This document shows, one piece after another, positions 34,589 to 42,148 of a stretch of DNA of 64,000 nucleotides. Each line of letters opens with the position of its first letter. The first letter of the stretch is position 1. The notes beneath the pieces are model-generated. The model was not told the origin of the DNA. It was given only the letters and a program-made list of their open reading frames with translations, and made no database searches. Both the position numbers and the translations under genes were made by a program. Location of the stretch: the NCBI RefSeq assembly GCF_036421915.1, contig NZ_JAZGOM010000010.1; one strand, written 5' to 3'. The DNA is from Georgenia_A wangjunii (GTDB lineage Bacteria > Actinomycetota > Actinomycetes > Actinomycetales > Actinomycetaceae).

Positions 34589-36319
34589 ATGAACGCCGAC
34601 GCCGTCCAGTCCTGGATCGACGAGGACCCCGACCCCCGCACGGCCACCGAGCTCGCCGAGCTCCTCGCCGCGGCGACGGCGCAACCCACGCCGGACGACG
34701 CGGACGGGCCGTCGGCCGGTGACGTCGCCGCGGCGCGGGCCGAGCTCGCGGACCGGTTCTCCGGCCCGCTCGAGTTCGGCACGGCAGGTCTCCGCGGCGC
34801 GCTCGGGGGCGGGCCGAACCGGATGAACCGCGTCGTCGTCATCCGCACCGCGGCCGGGCTCAGCGCGTTCCTCGCCGAGCAGGTCGGCACCGACCCGTTC
34901 CGCGTCGTCATCGGCTACGACGCCCGCCACAACTCCGAGCAGTTCGCCCGGGACACGGCCGCCGTCGTCACCGCGGCCGGCGGCAAGGCGCTGCTCCTCC
35001 CCTCACCCCTGCCCACGCCCGTGCTCGCCTTCGCGGTGCGCCGCCTCGACGCCGACGCGGGCGTCATGGTGACCGCGAGCCACAACCCGCCGCAGGACAA
35101 CGGCTACAAGGTCTACCTCGGCGGGCGCGTCGTGCCCGGCAGCGGGCGCGGCGCGCAGATCGTCCCCCCGCAGGACGCCGAGATCGCCGCCCGGATCGCC
35201 GCGGTGGGCCCGCTGCGCGAGGTCCGCATGGCCGACGGCGGGTGGGACGTGCTCTCCGGCGGCCTCGTCGAGGAGTACCTCACCCGGGTCGCGTCCCTCG
35301 TCCCGGCGAACCAGTCGGTCGCCGCCCTGCGCATCGTCCTCACGCCGCTGCACGGCGTGGGCGGGGCGACCGCGCTCGAGGCGCTGCGCCGCGCGGGCTT
35401 CACCGACGTCCACCTCGTGCCCGAGCAGGCCGAGCCGGACCCGGACTTCCCCACGGTCGCGTTCCCCAACCCCGAGGAGCCGGGCGCGCTCGACCTCGCC
35501 ATGGACCTCGCGCGGCGCGTCGAGGCGGACCTCATCATCGCCAACGACCCCGACGCGGACCGGTGCTCGGTCGCCGTCCCCGACGGCGACGCCTCCACCG
35601 GCTGGCGCCAGCTGACCGGCGACGAGGTGGGGGCGCTCCTGGGCCAGCAGGCCGCGACGGTGGGAGCGATGACGGGCACCGGCGTCCTTGCCAGCTCGGT
35701 CGTCTCCTCCAGGCTGCTCGCCCGCATCGCCGCGGCGCACGGGCTCGAGCACCGGACGACGCTCACCGGCTTCAAGTGGATCAGCCGCGAGGAGGGGCTC
35801 GTCTTCGGGTACGAGGAGGCCCTCGGCTACTGCGTCGACCCGGCCTCCGTGCGCGACAAGGACGGGATCAGCGCCGCGGTCCGGGTCGCCATGCTCGCCG
35901 CGCTCCTGCGCGAGCGCGGTCGCACCCTCGACCACGCGCTCGACGACCTCGCCGTGCGGCACGGGCTGCACGCGACCGCGCCGCTGTCCGTGCGGGTGGC
36001 GGACCTCAGCCTCATCGGTGCCGCGATGGCACGGCTGCGCACGGCCGGCCCGACGACGCTGGCCGGGTCCCCGGTCGTTCGTACGGTCGACCTCGCCGAG
36101 GGCTACGACGGCCTCCCGCCGACGGACGGGCTGCTCTACCTCACCGCGGCCGACGACCGCGTCATCATCCGTCCGAGCGGCACCGAGCCGAAGCTCAAGT
36201 GCTACCTCGAGGTCGTCCTCCCGGTCTCGACCGTCGAGGCCGTCCCTGCCGCCCGCGTGGCCGCCGGGCAGCGGCTGGCGGCGATCCGGGCCGACGTCGC
36301 GGGCGCCGTCGGCCTCTAG
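34589..36319 (+). CDS. pmmB: Phosphohexomutase/phosphopentomutase (alpha-D-phosphohexomutase family, PmmB-like)
   Basis: A 576-residue, four-domain mutase. It has the phosphoserine loop TASHNPPQDNGYKVY, the metal loop ANDPDADRCSVAV, the sugar loop GYEEALGYCV and the phosphate-binding loop RPSGTEPKLKCY. All catalytic elements are intact. The family interconverts sugar 1- and 6-phosphates or pentose 1- and 5-phosphates. Its place right after the purine nucleoside phosphorylase and upstream of the deo region supports a (deoxy)ribose-1-phosphate role, which is inferred. GAGAGG lies ~11 nt before the ATG. Confidence 0.9.
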   Translation: MNADAVQSWIDEDPDPRTATELAELLAAATAQPTPDDADGPSAGDVAAARAELADRFSGPLEFGTAGLRGALGGGPNRMNRVVVIRTAAGLSAFLAEQVGTDPFRVVIGYDARHNSEQFARDTAAVVTAAGGKALLLPSPLPTPVLAFAVRRLDADAGVMVTASHNPPQDNGYKVYLGGRVVPGSGRGAQIVPPQDAEIAARIAAVGPLREVRMADGGWDVLSGGLVEEYLTRVASLVPANQSVAALRIVLTPLHGVGGATALEALRRAGFTDVHLVPEQAEPDPDFPTVAFPNPEEPGALDLAMDLARRVEADLIIANDPDADRCSVAVPDGDASTGWRQLTGDEVGALLGQQAATVGAMTGTGVLASSVVSSRLLARIAAAHGLEHRTTLTGFKWISREEGLVFGYEEALGYCVDPASVRDKDGISAAVRVAMLAALLRERGRTLDHALDDLAVRHGLHATAPLSVRVADLSLIGAAMARLRTAGPTTLAGSPVVRTVDLAEGYDGLPPTDGLLYLTAADDRVIIRPSGTEPKLKCYLEVVLPVSTVEAVPAARVAAGQRLAAIRADVAGAVGL

Positions 36320-36328
36320 CACGACCGA

Positions 36329-36361
36329 GGGGCGGGGCCGGCGCGATGCCGGTCCCGCCCC
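36329..36361. terminator. Bidirectional terminator hairpin
   Basis: A 14-bp stem (36329-36342 with 36348-36361, one G:U) and a 5-nt loop, between the mutase gene and the convergent ice-binding-fold gene. Confidence 0.75.
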
Positions 36362-36378
36362 TGGTGGTAGGTCCGTGA

Positions 36379-37680
36379 CTAGCTCAGCCGGGCGCGCCTG
36401 ACGAGCAGGAGGCCGGCGAGCAGGAGCCCCGCCGAACCGGCGAGCGCGGCGACAGGCAGGTCGAGGCCCGTGCGCGGCAGGTCGGGGTTCCCGGGCGTGC
36501 CGGGGACGACCGGCGTCCCGGGGGTCCCGGGGGTTCCCGGCGTGCCCGGTCCGCGGAAGATGCTGCTGTCCGTGGGCGTGTCGATCCCCGGCGTCGCGGT
36601 GTCCGTGGGCGGGACGGCCAACCCGGTCGGCGTGCTCGGTCCGTCGGTCGGCGGCGTCACACCGTCGGTGGGGACATCGGTCGCCTCTGTCGGGACATCT
36701 GTGGCCTCCGTCGGCACGTCCGTCGGCTCAGTGGTCTCGTCGGTCGGGACGTCCGTCGGCTCGTCGGTCGGGGCGACCGTCGGCTCCTCGGTCGGCTCCT
36801 CGGTCGGCTCGTCGGTCGGGACGACCGTCGGCTCCTCGGTCGGCTCCTCGGTCGGCTCGTCGGTCGGGTCCTCGGTCGGCTCGTCGGTCGGGTCCTCGGT
36901 CGGCTCGTCGGTCGGGAGCGCGGGCTCGCAGCCCGGCGCACGGACGACGTTCGCGTCGAGCGACACCTGGCCGTTGCGTGCGAGCAGGCGTCCGTCGATG
37001 ACGGCACCGGTGTTCGCGGTGACGGAGGTCAGCGCGAGGATGCTGCCGACGAAGGTGGAGCCGGTGCCGAGCGTCGCGGAGCTGCCGACCTGCCAGTACA
37101 CGTTGCAGGCCAGGGCGCCGTTGACGAGCACGACGTCGCTCGACGTCGCTGTCGTCAGCGCGGAGGCGACCTGGAAGACGAAGACGGAGCTCGGGTCACC
37201 CTGCCCGTCGAGCGTCAGCGTCCCGCCGAGGGCGAGCGTGCTCGTCGAGCCGTAGACCCCGGCCGTCAGTGTCCGCCCGACGAGGTCGCCGCTGACGGAC
37301 GTCGCCGGCCCGCGCGAGGCCGCGTCGTCGTAGGCGATGACGAGGTCGGCCTTCGCCTGTGCGGCGTGCGCGTCGCCCGCATGCAGTGCTCCACCGACGA
37401 TGCCCGGGGGGAACCCGACGATCGCGGTGCCCGGGCTCACGCCGAGGTCGCGGTCGAGGACGGTCGCACCTGTGCTCGTCACGGTCTCGCCGCCGAGGAC
37501 GGAGTAGCTCCCTGCGGTGCCCAGTCCCACGGGCGCCTCGGCCGCGACCGCGACCAGAGCGCCCTGCCCCAGGCCGGTGAGGAGGAGCGCCCCGGCGACG
37601 GCGAGGGCCCCTGCACCTGCGCGCCGTCGCATGGAGCTACGCCTCGTGGTCGGTCGTTCTCGAGCTGAGTGCGCGCCCAT
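36379..37680 (-). CDS. Surface-anchored ice-binding-fold (DUF3494) protein with LPxTG signal
   Basis: A 433-residue secreted protein. A basic N-terminus and hydrophobic core (AGALAVAGALLLTGLGQGALVAVAAEA) form a long signal peptide. Residues ~50-255 match the DUF3494 ice-binding/adhesin beta-solenoid (APVGLGTAGSYSVLGGETV; FPPGIVGGALHAGDAHAAQAKADL; GVYGSTSTLALGGTLTLDGQG; VNGALACNVYWQVGSSATLG). A Pro/Thr/Asp/Glu stalk of (D/E)EPT repeats follows, then GPGTPGTPGTP, then LPRTG (codons 36480-36466), a hydrophobic segment and RRARLS, a sortase wall anchor. Ice binding is not guaranteed, since DUF3494 also occurs in adhesins. GGAAGG lies 6 nt before the ATG. Confidence 0.87.
   Translation of the reverse strand: MGAHSARERPTTRRSSMRRRAGAGALAVAGALLLTGLGQGALVAVAAEAPVGLGTAGSYSVLGGETVTSTGATVLDRDLGVSPGTAIVGFPPGIVGGALHAGDAHAAQAKADLVIAYDDAASRGPATSVSGDLVGRTLTAGVYGSTSTLALGGTLTLDGQGDPSSVFVFQVASALTTATSSDVVLVNGALACNVYWQVGSSATLGTGSTFVGSILALTSVTANTGAVIDGRLLARNGQVSLDANVVRAPGCEPALPTDEPTEDPTDEPTEDPTDEPTEEPTEEPTVVPTDEPTEEPTEEPTVAPTDEPTDVPTDETTEPTDVPTEATDVPTEATDVPTDGVTPPTDGPSTPTGLAVPPTDTATPGIDTPTDSSIFRGPGTPGTPGTPGTPVVPGTPGNPDLPRTGLDLPVAALAGSAGLLLAGLLLVRRARLS
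36660..36918 (-). repeat. 12-bp coding tandem repeats of the Pro/Thr/Glu stalk
   Basis: A 12-nt unit, on the plus strand GTCGGCTC(C/G)TCG and variants, is repeated many times and encodes (D/E)EPT tetrapeptides on the minus strand. A 24-nt higher-order unit alternating DEPT and EEPT is visible. The tract is likely to vary in length between strains. Confidence 0.85.
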
Positions 37681-37976
37681 AGGGTGCCTTCCGTCGACGA
37701 TCTCCGGGTGAACCCCGCGTGCGCGATGGGAGTGCAGGGCGCCGGACGATCACCGCCCGATTTGCAACCTTGCGCTCCCTGCAATGAATGTACGCCATGG
37801 TCGCGGGCACATGGATGATAGTGAGCGGAAGCACGTCAATTGTGCTGCCAGCAGAACATCTCCGGTACCTGTCCGCCGTGGGGTGGCGGGTCCCCGGGCG
37901 CCGACCTAGCGTGAACGCCGAAGACCGGGCCAGCGCCACGCGACCCGGCCTCCCACGGACCAGAAGGAGCGCGACG
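37681..37976. other. Divergent intergenic region, comparatively A/T-rich
   Basis: This 296-bp gap between divergent genes is clearly less G/C-rich than its surroundings around 37760-37860. It holds the ribosome sites of both flanking genes and a small inverted repeat AGCAC-N7-GTGCT (37830-37846). I see no ORF with good coding character and no RNA gene. Confidence 0.5.
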
Positions 37977-38456
37977 ATGACGGACACGGACGGCCGGGCC
38001 AAGGTCAGCGAGCTCACCACAGGCATCCACGTCGCGATGGTGACGACGACCTCGGTCGAGGGCGGTCTCCGCTCGCGCCCGCTCGCACCGCAGCAGGTCG
38101 ACTTCGACGGCGACGTCTACTTCATCGTCGAGCGCCACTCCTCGGTCGTCTCCGACGTCACCGCCAGCCCGGCCGTCAACGTCGCGTACGTCGACGGCTC
38201 GACGTGGGTCTCGGTCTCCGGCACCGCGCGCGTCGTCGACGACGAGGCGAAGCTCGCCGAGCTGTGGGACACCTTCACGGACGCCTGGCTCACGGGTGGG
38301 CCGGACGACCCCGGCAACGTCCTCCTCCACGTCAGCGCCGAGTCCGCGGAGTACTGGGACTCCCCCGGCGCCAAGGTCACGCAGGTGGCCAACCTCGTCA
38401 AGGCGAAGGTCACCGGGAAGCGCCTCGAGGCGGACATGGGCAAGGTCGAGCTGTAG
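37977..38456 (+). CDS. Pyridoxamine-5'-phosphate-oxidase-like general stress protein
   Basis: A 159-residue split-barrel flavin-binding-type protein (VSELTTGIHVAMVTTTSVEGGLRSRPL; DFDGDVYFIVERHSSVVSDV; NVAYVDGSTWVSVSGTARVV; ESAEYWDSPGAKVTQV), similar to general stress protein 26. Members bind FMN, FAD or F420; which one applies here is unknown. The ATG follows AGAAGGAGC at a good distance. It lies 36 nt upstream of the choline transporter gene, and joint transcription is possible. Confidence 0.85.
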   Translation: MTDTDGRAKVSELTTGIHVAMVTTTSVEGGLRSRPLAPQQVDFDGDVYFIVERHSSVVSDVTASPAVNVAYVDGSTWVSVSGTARVVDDEAKLAELWDTFTDAWLTGGPDDPGNVLLHVSAESAEYWDSPGAKVTQVANLVKAKVTGKRLEADMGKVEL

Positions 38457-38492
38457 CCTCCGGTCCGGAGCACGGCCGACACAGGGGAGCCC

Positions 38493-40541
38493 ATGGAAGA
38501 CCGGACCGACGCTGCCGTCGCCGACGCCGCCCAGGCAGCACCACCGGCCCGGATCCGACCGCCGGTGTTCTACGGCGCCGCGGCGGGCGTCGTCTCCATC
38601 GCGCTCTGGGCGATCCTCGCCCCGGGGTCGGCCGCGGAGACCATCGGCGCGCTCGTCGGGTGGACCTCGCAGTGGTTCGGCTGGTTCTACATCCTCTTCG
38701 CCACCGTCGTGCTCGTCTTCGTCATCAGCATCGGCCTGTCCAGTTACGGGCGCATCAGGCTCGGCCCGGCGCACTCGGAGCCGCAGTTCAGCACGTTCGC
38801 GTGGGCCTCGATGCTCTTCGCGGCGGGCATCGGCACCGACCTCATGTTCTTCGCGGTCGCCGAGCCGGTCACGCAGTACCTCGCCCCGCCGGTCGGCGAG
38901 GGCCAGACGGCGGCGGCGGCGCGCGAGGCCACCGTCTGGACGCTGTTCCACTACGGGATCAGCGGATGGGGCATGTACGCCCTCATGGGGATGGCGCTGG
39001 CCTACTTCGCCTACCGGATGAACCTGCCGCTCGCCGTCCGGTCCGCGCTCTACCCCATCGTCGGCAAGCGCATCCACGGGGCGCTCGGTGACACCGTCGA
39101 CCTCGCGGCGGTGCTCGGGACGATCTTCGGGGTCGCGACGTCGCTCGGGATCGGCGTCGTCCAGCTCAACTTCGGCCTCGACGTCCTCTTCGGCATCCCC
39201 GAGGGGCGCGCCGCGCAGATCGGGCTCATCGCGCTGGCCGTCCTCGTCGCGACGGTCTCCGCGGTGAGCGGCATCGACCGGGGCATCAAGCGCCTCTCGC
39301 AGCTCAACGTCATCCTCGCCATCGGCCTCGCGGGCTTCCTCCTCGTCACGGGCGACACCGCGTTCCTGCTCAACGCGCTCGTGCTCAACGTCGGTGACTA
39401 CGTCAGCTCCTTCCCCGGGCTGACGATGGAGACGTTCGCGTTCGAGCGGCCGGTGGAGTGGCTCAGCGGCTGGACGCTCTTCTTCTGGGCCTGGTGGATC
39501 GCCTGGGCCTCGTTCGTCGGCTTGTTCCTCGCCCGGATCTCGCGCGGCAGGACGATCCGCCAGTTCGTCGTCGGGACCCTGCTCATCCCCTTCAGCTACA
39601 TCCTCATGTGGGTCTCGATCTTCGGGAACAGCGCGATCGAGGCCATCCGCAACGGCAACGCCGCCTTCGGGCAGCTCGCGATGAACACCCCGGAGCGCGG
39701 GTTCTACACCCTCCTCATGGAGTACCCCGCGTTCCCGCTCGTCGCCTCGATCGCAACGTTCGTCGGGCTCCTCTTCTACGTCACCTCGGCGGACTCGGGC
39801 GCGCTCGTCATGGCCAACCTCTCCTCACGGCTGAGGTCCCCGCGGGACGACGCCCGCAGCGGCGTGCGTATCTTCTGGGCGCTGGCGACCGGTGTCCTCA
39901 CCGCGGCCATGCTCGTCGTCGGCGGCGTGCCGGCGCTCCAGAACGCGACGATCATCATGGGCCTGCCGTTCGCGTTCGTCATGGTGCTCGTCATGGTGGG
40001 GCTCCACCGTGCGCTCAAGGTCGAGACGGAGAGCGCCCCGGCCCGCGCCGAGGGCAGCCCCGGCCGTCCGCCGGGCACGCGGGCGCGCGCTGGCACCCGC
40101 GGTACCCGGAGCCGCTGGATGCGTCTGGGCCGGGCTATCGCCTTCCCCCAGGAGGCGCGCGCCCGCGAGTTCCTCGAGGACGTGGCCGCGCCTGCACTCG
40201 CGGAGGCGGCCCGCGAGCTGCACGACCGGGACGTCGCGGCGCAGGCCTACCGGGTCACGGACGAGGACGTCCCCGCCGTCCAGCTCGTCGCGGACCCCGC
40301 AGGCACGGACCCGTTCCGCTACCGGGTCCGCCTGCGCGAGGTCCCGCTCCCGGTGTACGCGCCCAGCCTGCCGCGCGGGGACGACACGTACTACCGGCTC
40401 GAGGTGCGGCTCGGTGAGGACGCCTCCGGGTACGACGTCATGGGCTCCGCGCACACCCAGATCGTCGACGACGTCCTCGACCAGTACGAGCGGCACCTCA
40501 CGGCCGCGCGCCTGCCCGAGCCCGACGGCCCGCGAGCGTGA
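38493..40541 (+). CDS. betT: BCCT-family choline/betaine transporter (BetT type)
   Basis: A 682-residue transporter with 12 predicted membrane segments followed by a long (~150-residue) cytoplasmic C-terminal domain, as in BetT. Signatures are SSYGRIRLGPAHSEPQFSTF, FAAGIGTDLMFFAVAEPVTQYL (the BetT form of the glycine-rich segment) and FFWAWWIAWASFVGLFLARISRGRTIRQF. BetT carries choline with protons. Sequence cannot exclude glycine betaine, but the convergent phosphatidylcholine synthase favours choline. GGGGAG precedes the ATG. The 3' end overlaps the pcs gene by 44 bp on the other strand. Confidence 0.88.
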   Translation: MEDRTDAAVADAAQAAPPARIRPPVFYGAAAGVVSIALWAILAPGSAAETIGALVGWTSQWFGWFYILFATVVLVFVISIGLSSYGRIRLGPAHSEPQFSTFAWASMLFAAGIGTDLMFFAVAEPVTQYLAPPVGEGQTAAAAREATVWTLFHYGISGWGMYALMGMALAYFAYRMNLPLAVRSALYPIVGKRIHGALGDTVDLAAVLGTIFGVATSLGIGVVQLNFGLDVLFGIPEGRAAQIGLIALAVLVATVSAVSGIDRGIKRLSQLNVILAIGLAGFLLVTGDTAFLLNALVLNVGDYVSSFPGLTMETFAFERPVEWLSGWTLFFWAWWIAWASFVGLFLARISRGRTIRQFVVGTLLIPFSYILMWVSIFGNSAIEAIRNGNAAFGQLAMNTPERGFYTLLMEYPAFPLVASIATFVGLLFYVTSADSGALVMANLSSRLRSPRDDARSGVRIFWALATGVLTAAMLVVGGVPALQNATIIMGLPFAFVMVLVMVGLHRALKVETESAPARAEGSPGRPPGTRARAGTRGTRSRWMRLGRAIAFPQEARAREFLEDVAAPALAEAARELHDRDVAAQAYRVTDEDVPAVQLVADPAGTDPFRYRVRLREVPLPVYAPSLPRGDDTYYRLEVRLGEDASGYDVMGSAHTQIVDDVLDQYERHLTAARLPEPDGPRA

Positions 40542-41268
40542 GGTAGACGCTCACGACGGCGTAGTAGGCGACGTAGGCGAGGGAGAGCCCGACCGCGGCG
40601 GGGTGCGGTTCGGGGAAGCCGGCGAGGACGACGGCGTAGAGCACGATCCAGGCCGCGGCCAGGGCGACGTTGAGCGCCCGGAAGGCGTTCGTCCGCGAGG
40701 GGTAGACGTACTTGACGGGCACGAAGACGAGCACGGCGCACGCGAGGATGACGACGGCCGTGACGACGACAGGCAGGTCCAGCACGACGACGTAGAAGGC
40801 GACGACGTTCCAGTAGCTCGGGAAGCCGAGGAAGTAGTGGTCCTCGGTCTTGGCGTCGGTGCGGCAGAACTGGTAGCTCGAGGCGAGGAGCGGGACGGCG
40901 GCGAGGGCCGTCCCCCACGCCCCCTCCGGGAGGTAGCCGCCCGCCCACAGGAGGATGACGGGTACGAGCACGTAGGTGATGTAGTCGACGATGTCGTCCA
41001 GGCGCGCGCCGTCGAAACCGGGGATCGTCTCCTTGACCCGCAGGCGGCGCGCGAGCATGCCGTCCGTGCCGTCGATGACGAGGGCGGCGAGCAGGATCCA
41101 CAGCGCCCGGACGGCCTCGCCCTCGACGGCCGCGATGATCGCGAGGAGGGCGAGCACGGTCCCGCTCGCGGTGTAGAGGTGCACCGCCCAGCCGGCGGCC
41201 CGCAGGCCTCTGGCGGGTGCGGGCAGCGCGGCGTCGCGACGGTCGGTCTCGACCCGTACCTGGCTCAT
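40498..41268 (-). CDS. pcs: Phosphatidylcholine synthase (CDP-alcohol phosphatidyltransferase)
   Basis: A 256-residue multi-pass membrane enzyme with the CDP-alcohol phosphotransferase motif DG-x2-AR-x8-G-x3-D-x3-D in DGTDGMLARRLR...FDGARLDDIVDYITY. The motif is slightly longer spaced, as in Pcs. Other Pcs-like segments are GWAVHLYTASGTVLAL, YQFCRTDAKTEDHYFLGFPSYWNV and FVPVKYVYPSRT. Pcs condenses CDP-diacylglycerol with free choline to phosphatidylcholine and CMP. Its convergent neighbour BetT could supply the choline. ATG 41268 has TAGCCT 7 nt upstream. Confidence 0.88.
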   Translation of the reverse strand: MSQVRVETDRRDAALPAPARGLRAAGWAVHLYTASGTVLALLAIIAAVEGEAVRALWILLAALVIDGTDGMLARRLRVKETIPGFDGARLDDIVDYITYVLVPVILLWAGGYLPEGAWGTALAAVPLLASSYQFCRTDAKTEDHYFLGFPSYWNVVAFYVVVLDLPVVVTAVVILACAVLVFVPVKYVYPSRTNAFRALNVALAAAWIVLYAVVLAGFPEPHPAAVGLSLAYVAYYAVVSVYLTLAGRRARAGARP

Positions 41269-41281
41269 CCCCGCGAGGCTA
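41269..41281 (-). promoter_or_regulatory. Leaderless -10 box of pcs
   Basis: TAGCCT (41281-41276, minus strand), 7 nt, ATG. Confidence 0.45.
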
Positions 41282-41293
41282 CGGGACGCACGC

Positions 41294-42148
41294 TCACAGC
41301 ATCCCCTTGGGGTGCCAGACCGTCTTGGTCTCCGTGACCATCGTGATCCGCGCCAGCGAACGGGCCGGGACCCCGGGCTCGGGGTCGAGGACGCGCTTGA
41401 GCGTCTCGGCGGCGGCGATCTTGAGGTCCACCCAGTCGAGGTCGCCCGCGCCGGTGAGGTCGAGGGCGTTGACGTCGGCGTGCGACGCGAGCCACGGCGC
41501 GATCTCCCCGGGCGAGCCGGTGAGGACGTTGACGACCCCGCCCGGCACGTCGCTCGTCGCGAGGACCTCGCTCAGGCTGATGGCGCTGAGCGGGGCGTCC
41601 TGCGCGGCGACGACGACGACGGTGTTGCCGGCCACCAGCGCCGGCGCGACGACGGAGACGAGCCCGAGCAGCGCCGAGCGCTGGGGCGCGACCACCGCCA
41701 CGACGCCCGTCGGCTCCGGGCTCGAGATGTTGAAGTACGGGCCGCTCACGGGGTTGGCGTTCCCGGCGACCTGGACGTACTTGTCCGCCCACCCGGCGTA
41801 CCAGACCCACAGGTCGACGGCCGCGTCGACCTCGGCCGCGGCCTCCTCGGCGCTGACCCCCTGGACGGCGACGAGCTCGGCGGCGAACTGCTCGCGCCGG
41901 CCCTCAAGGAGCTCGGCGATCCGGTAGAGGACCTGCCCGCGGTTGTACGCCGTCGCCCCGGACCACCCGGCCACGGCCTTGCGCGCGGCGACGACCGCGT
42001 CCCGGGCGTCCTTGCGGCTCGCCTGGGCGGCGTTGGCGAGGAAGTCGCCCGCACGGGTACGCACCTCGTACGTGCGCCCGCTCTCGCTGCGGGGGAACGT
42101 CCCCCCGATGTAGAGCTTGTAGGTCTTGGGGATCGTCAGCCTCGACAT
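41294..42148 (-). CDS. Half-length aldehyde-dehydrogenase-like protein without catalytic cysteine
   Basis: A 284-residue protein aligned with the N-terminal cofactor-binding part of aldehyde dehydrogenases (YKLYIGGTFPRSESGRTYEV; VVAVVAPQRSALLGLVSVVAPALVAGNTVVV). It ends before the catalytic domain and contains no cysteine at all. The usual PWNFP segment has become APQRSAL. It starts at an ATG fused to the stop of the full-length ALDH gene (TGATG). It is presumably a pseudoenzyme partner of that ALDH, like the second domain of ALDH16 proteins, but on its own chain. It is the last gene of the deo operon. Confidence 0.8.
   Translation of the reverse strand: MSRLTIPKTYKLYIGGTFPRSESGRTYEVRTRAGDFLANAAQASRKDARDAVVAARKAVAGWSGATAYNRGQVLYRIAELLEGRREQFAAELVAVQGVSAEEAAAEVDAAVDLWVWYAGWADKYVQVAGNANPVSGPYFNISSPEPTGVVAVVAPQRSALLGLVSVVAPALVAGNTVVVVAAQDAPLSAISLSEVLATSDVPGGVVNVLTGSPGEIAPWLASHADVNALDLTGAGDLDWVDLKIAAAETLKRVLDPEPGVPARSLARITMVTETKTVWHPKGML

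Noticed and set aside
36660..36918. Regular short repeats considered as a CRISPR array
   Set aside because: The units are contiguous 12-mers in a coding frame with no spacers, and no cas genes are near.
36470..37255. A plus-strand frame with SVGSSVGSSVG repeats, superficially like a silk or surface protein
   Set aside because: It is the antisense of the (D/E)EPT stalk repeats of the LPxTG protein, which has a signal peptide and sorting signal in the true frame.
37830..37846. AGCAC-N7-GTGCT inverted repeat as an operator
   Set aside because: Arms of only 5 bp with no -10 or -35 box nearby in a convincing position. It is mentioned in the intergenic entry but not called.
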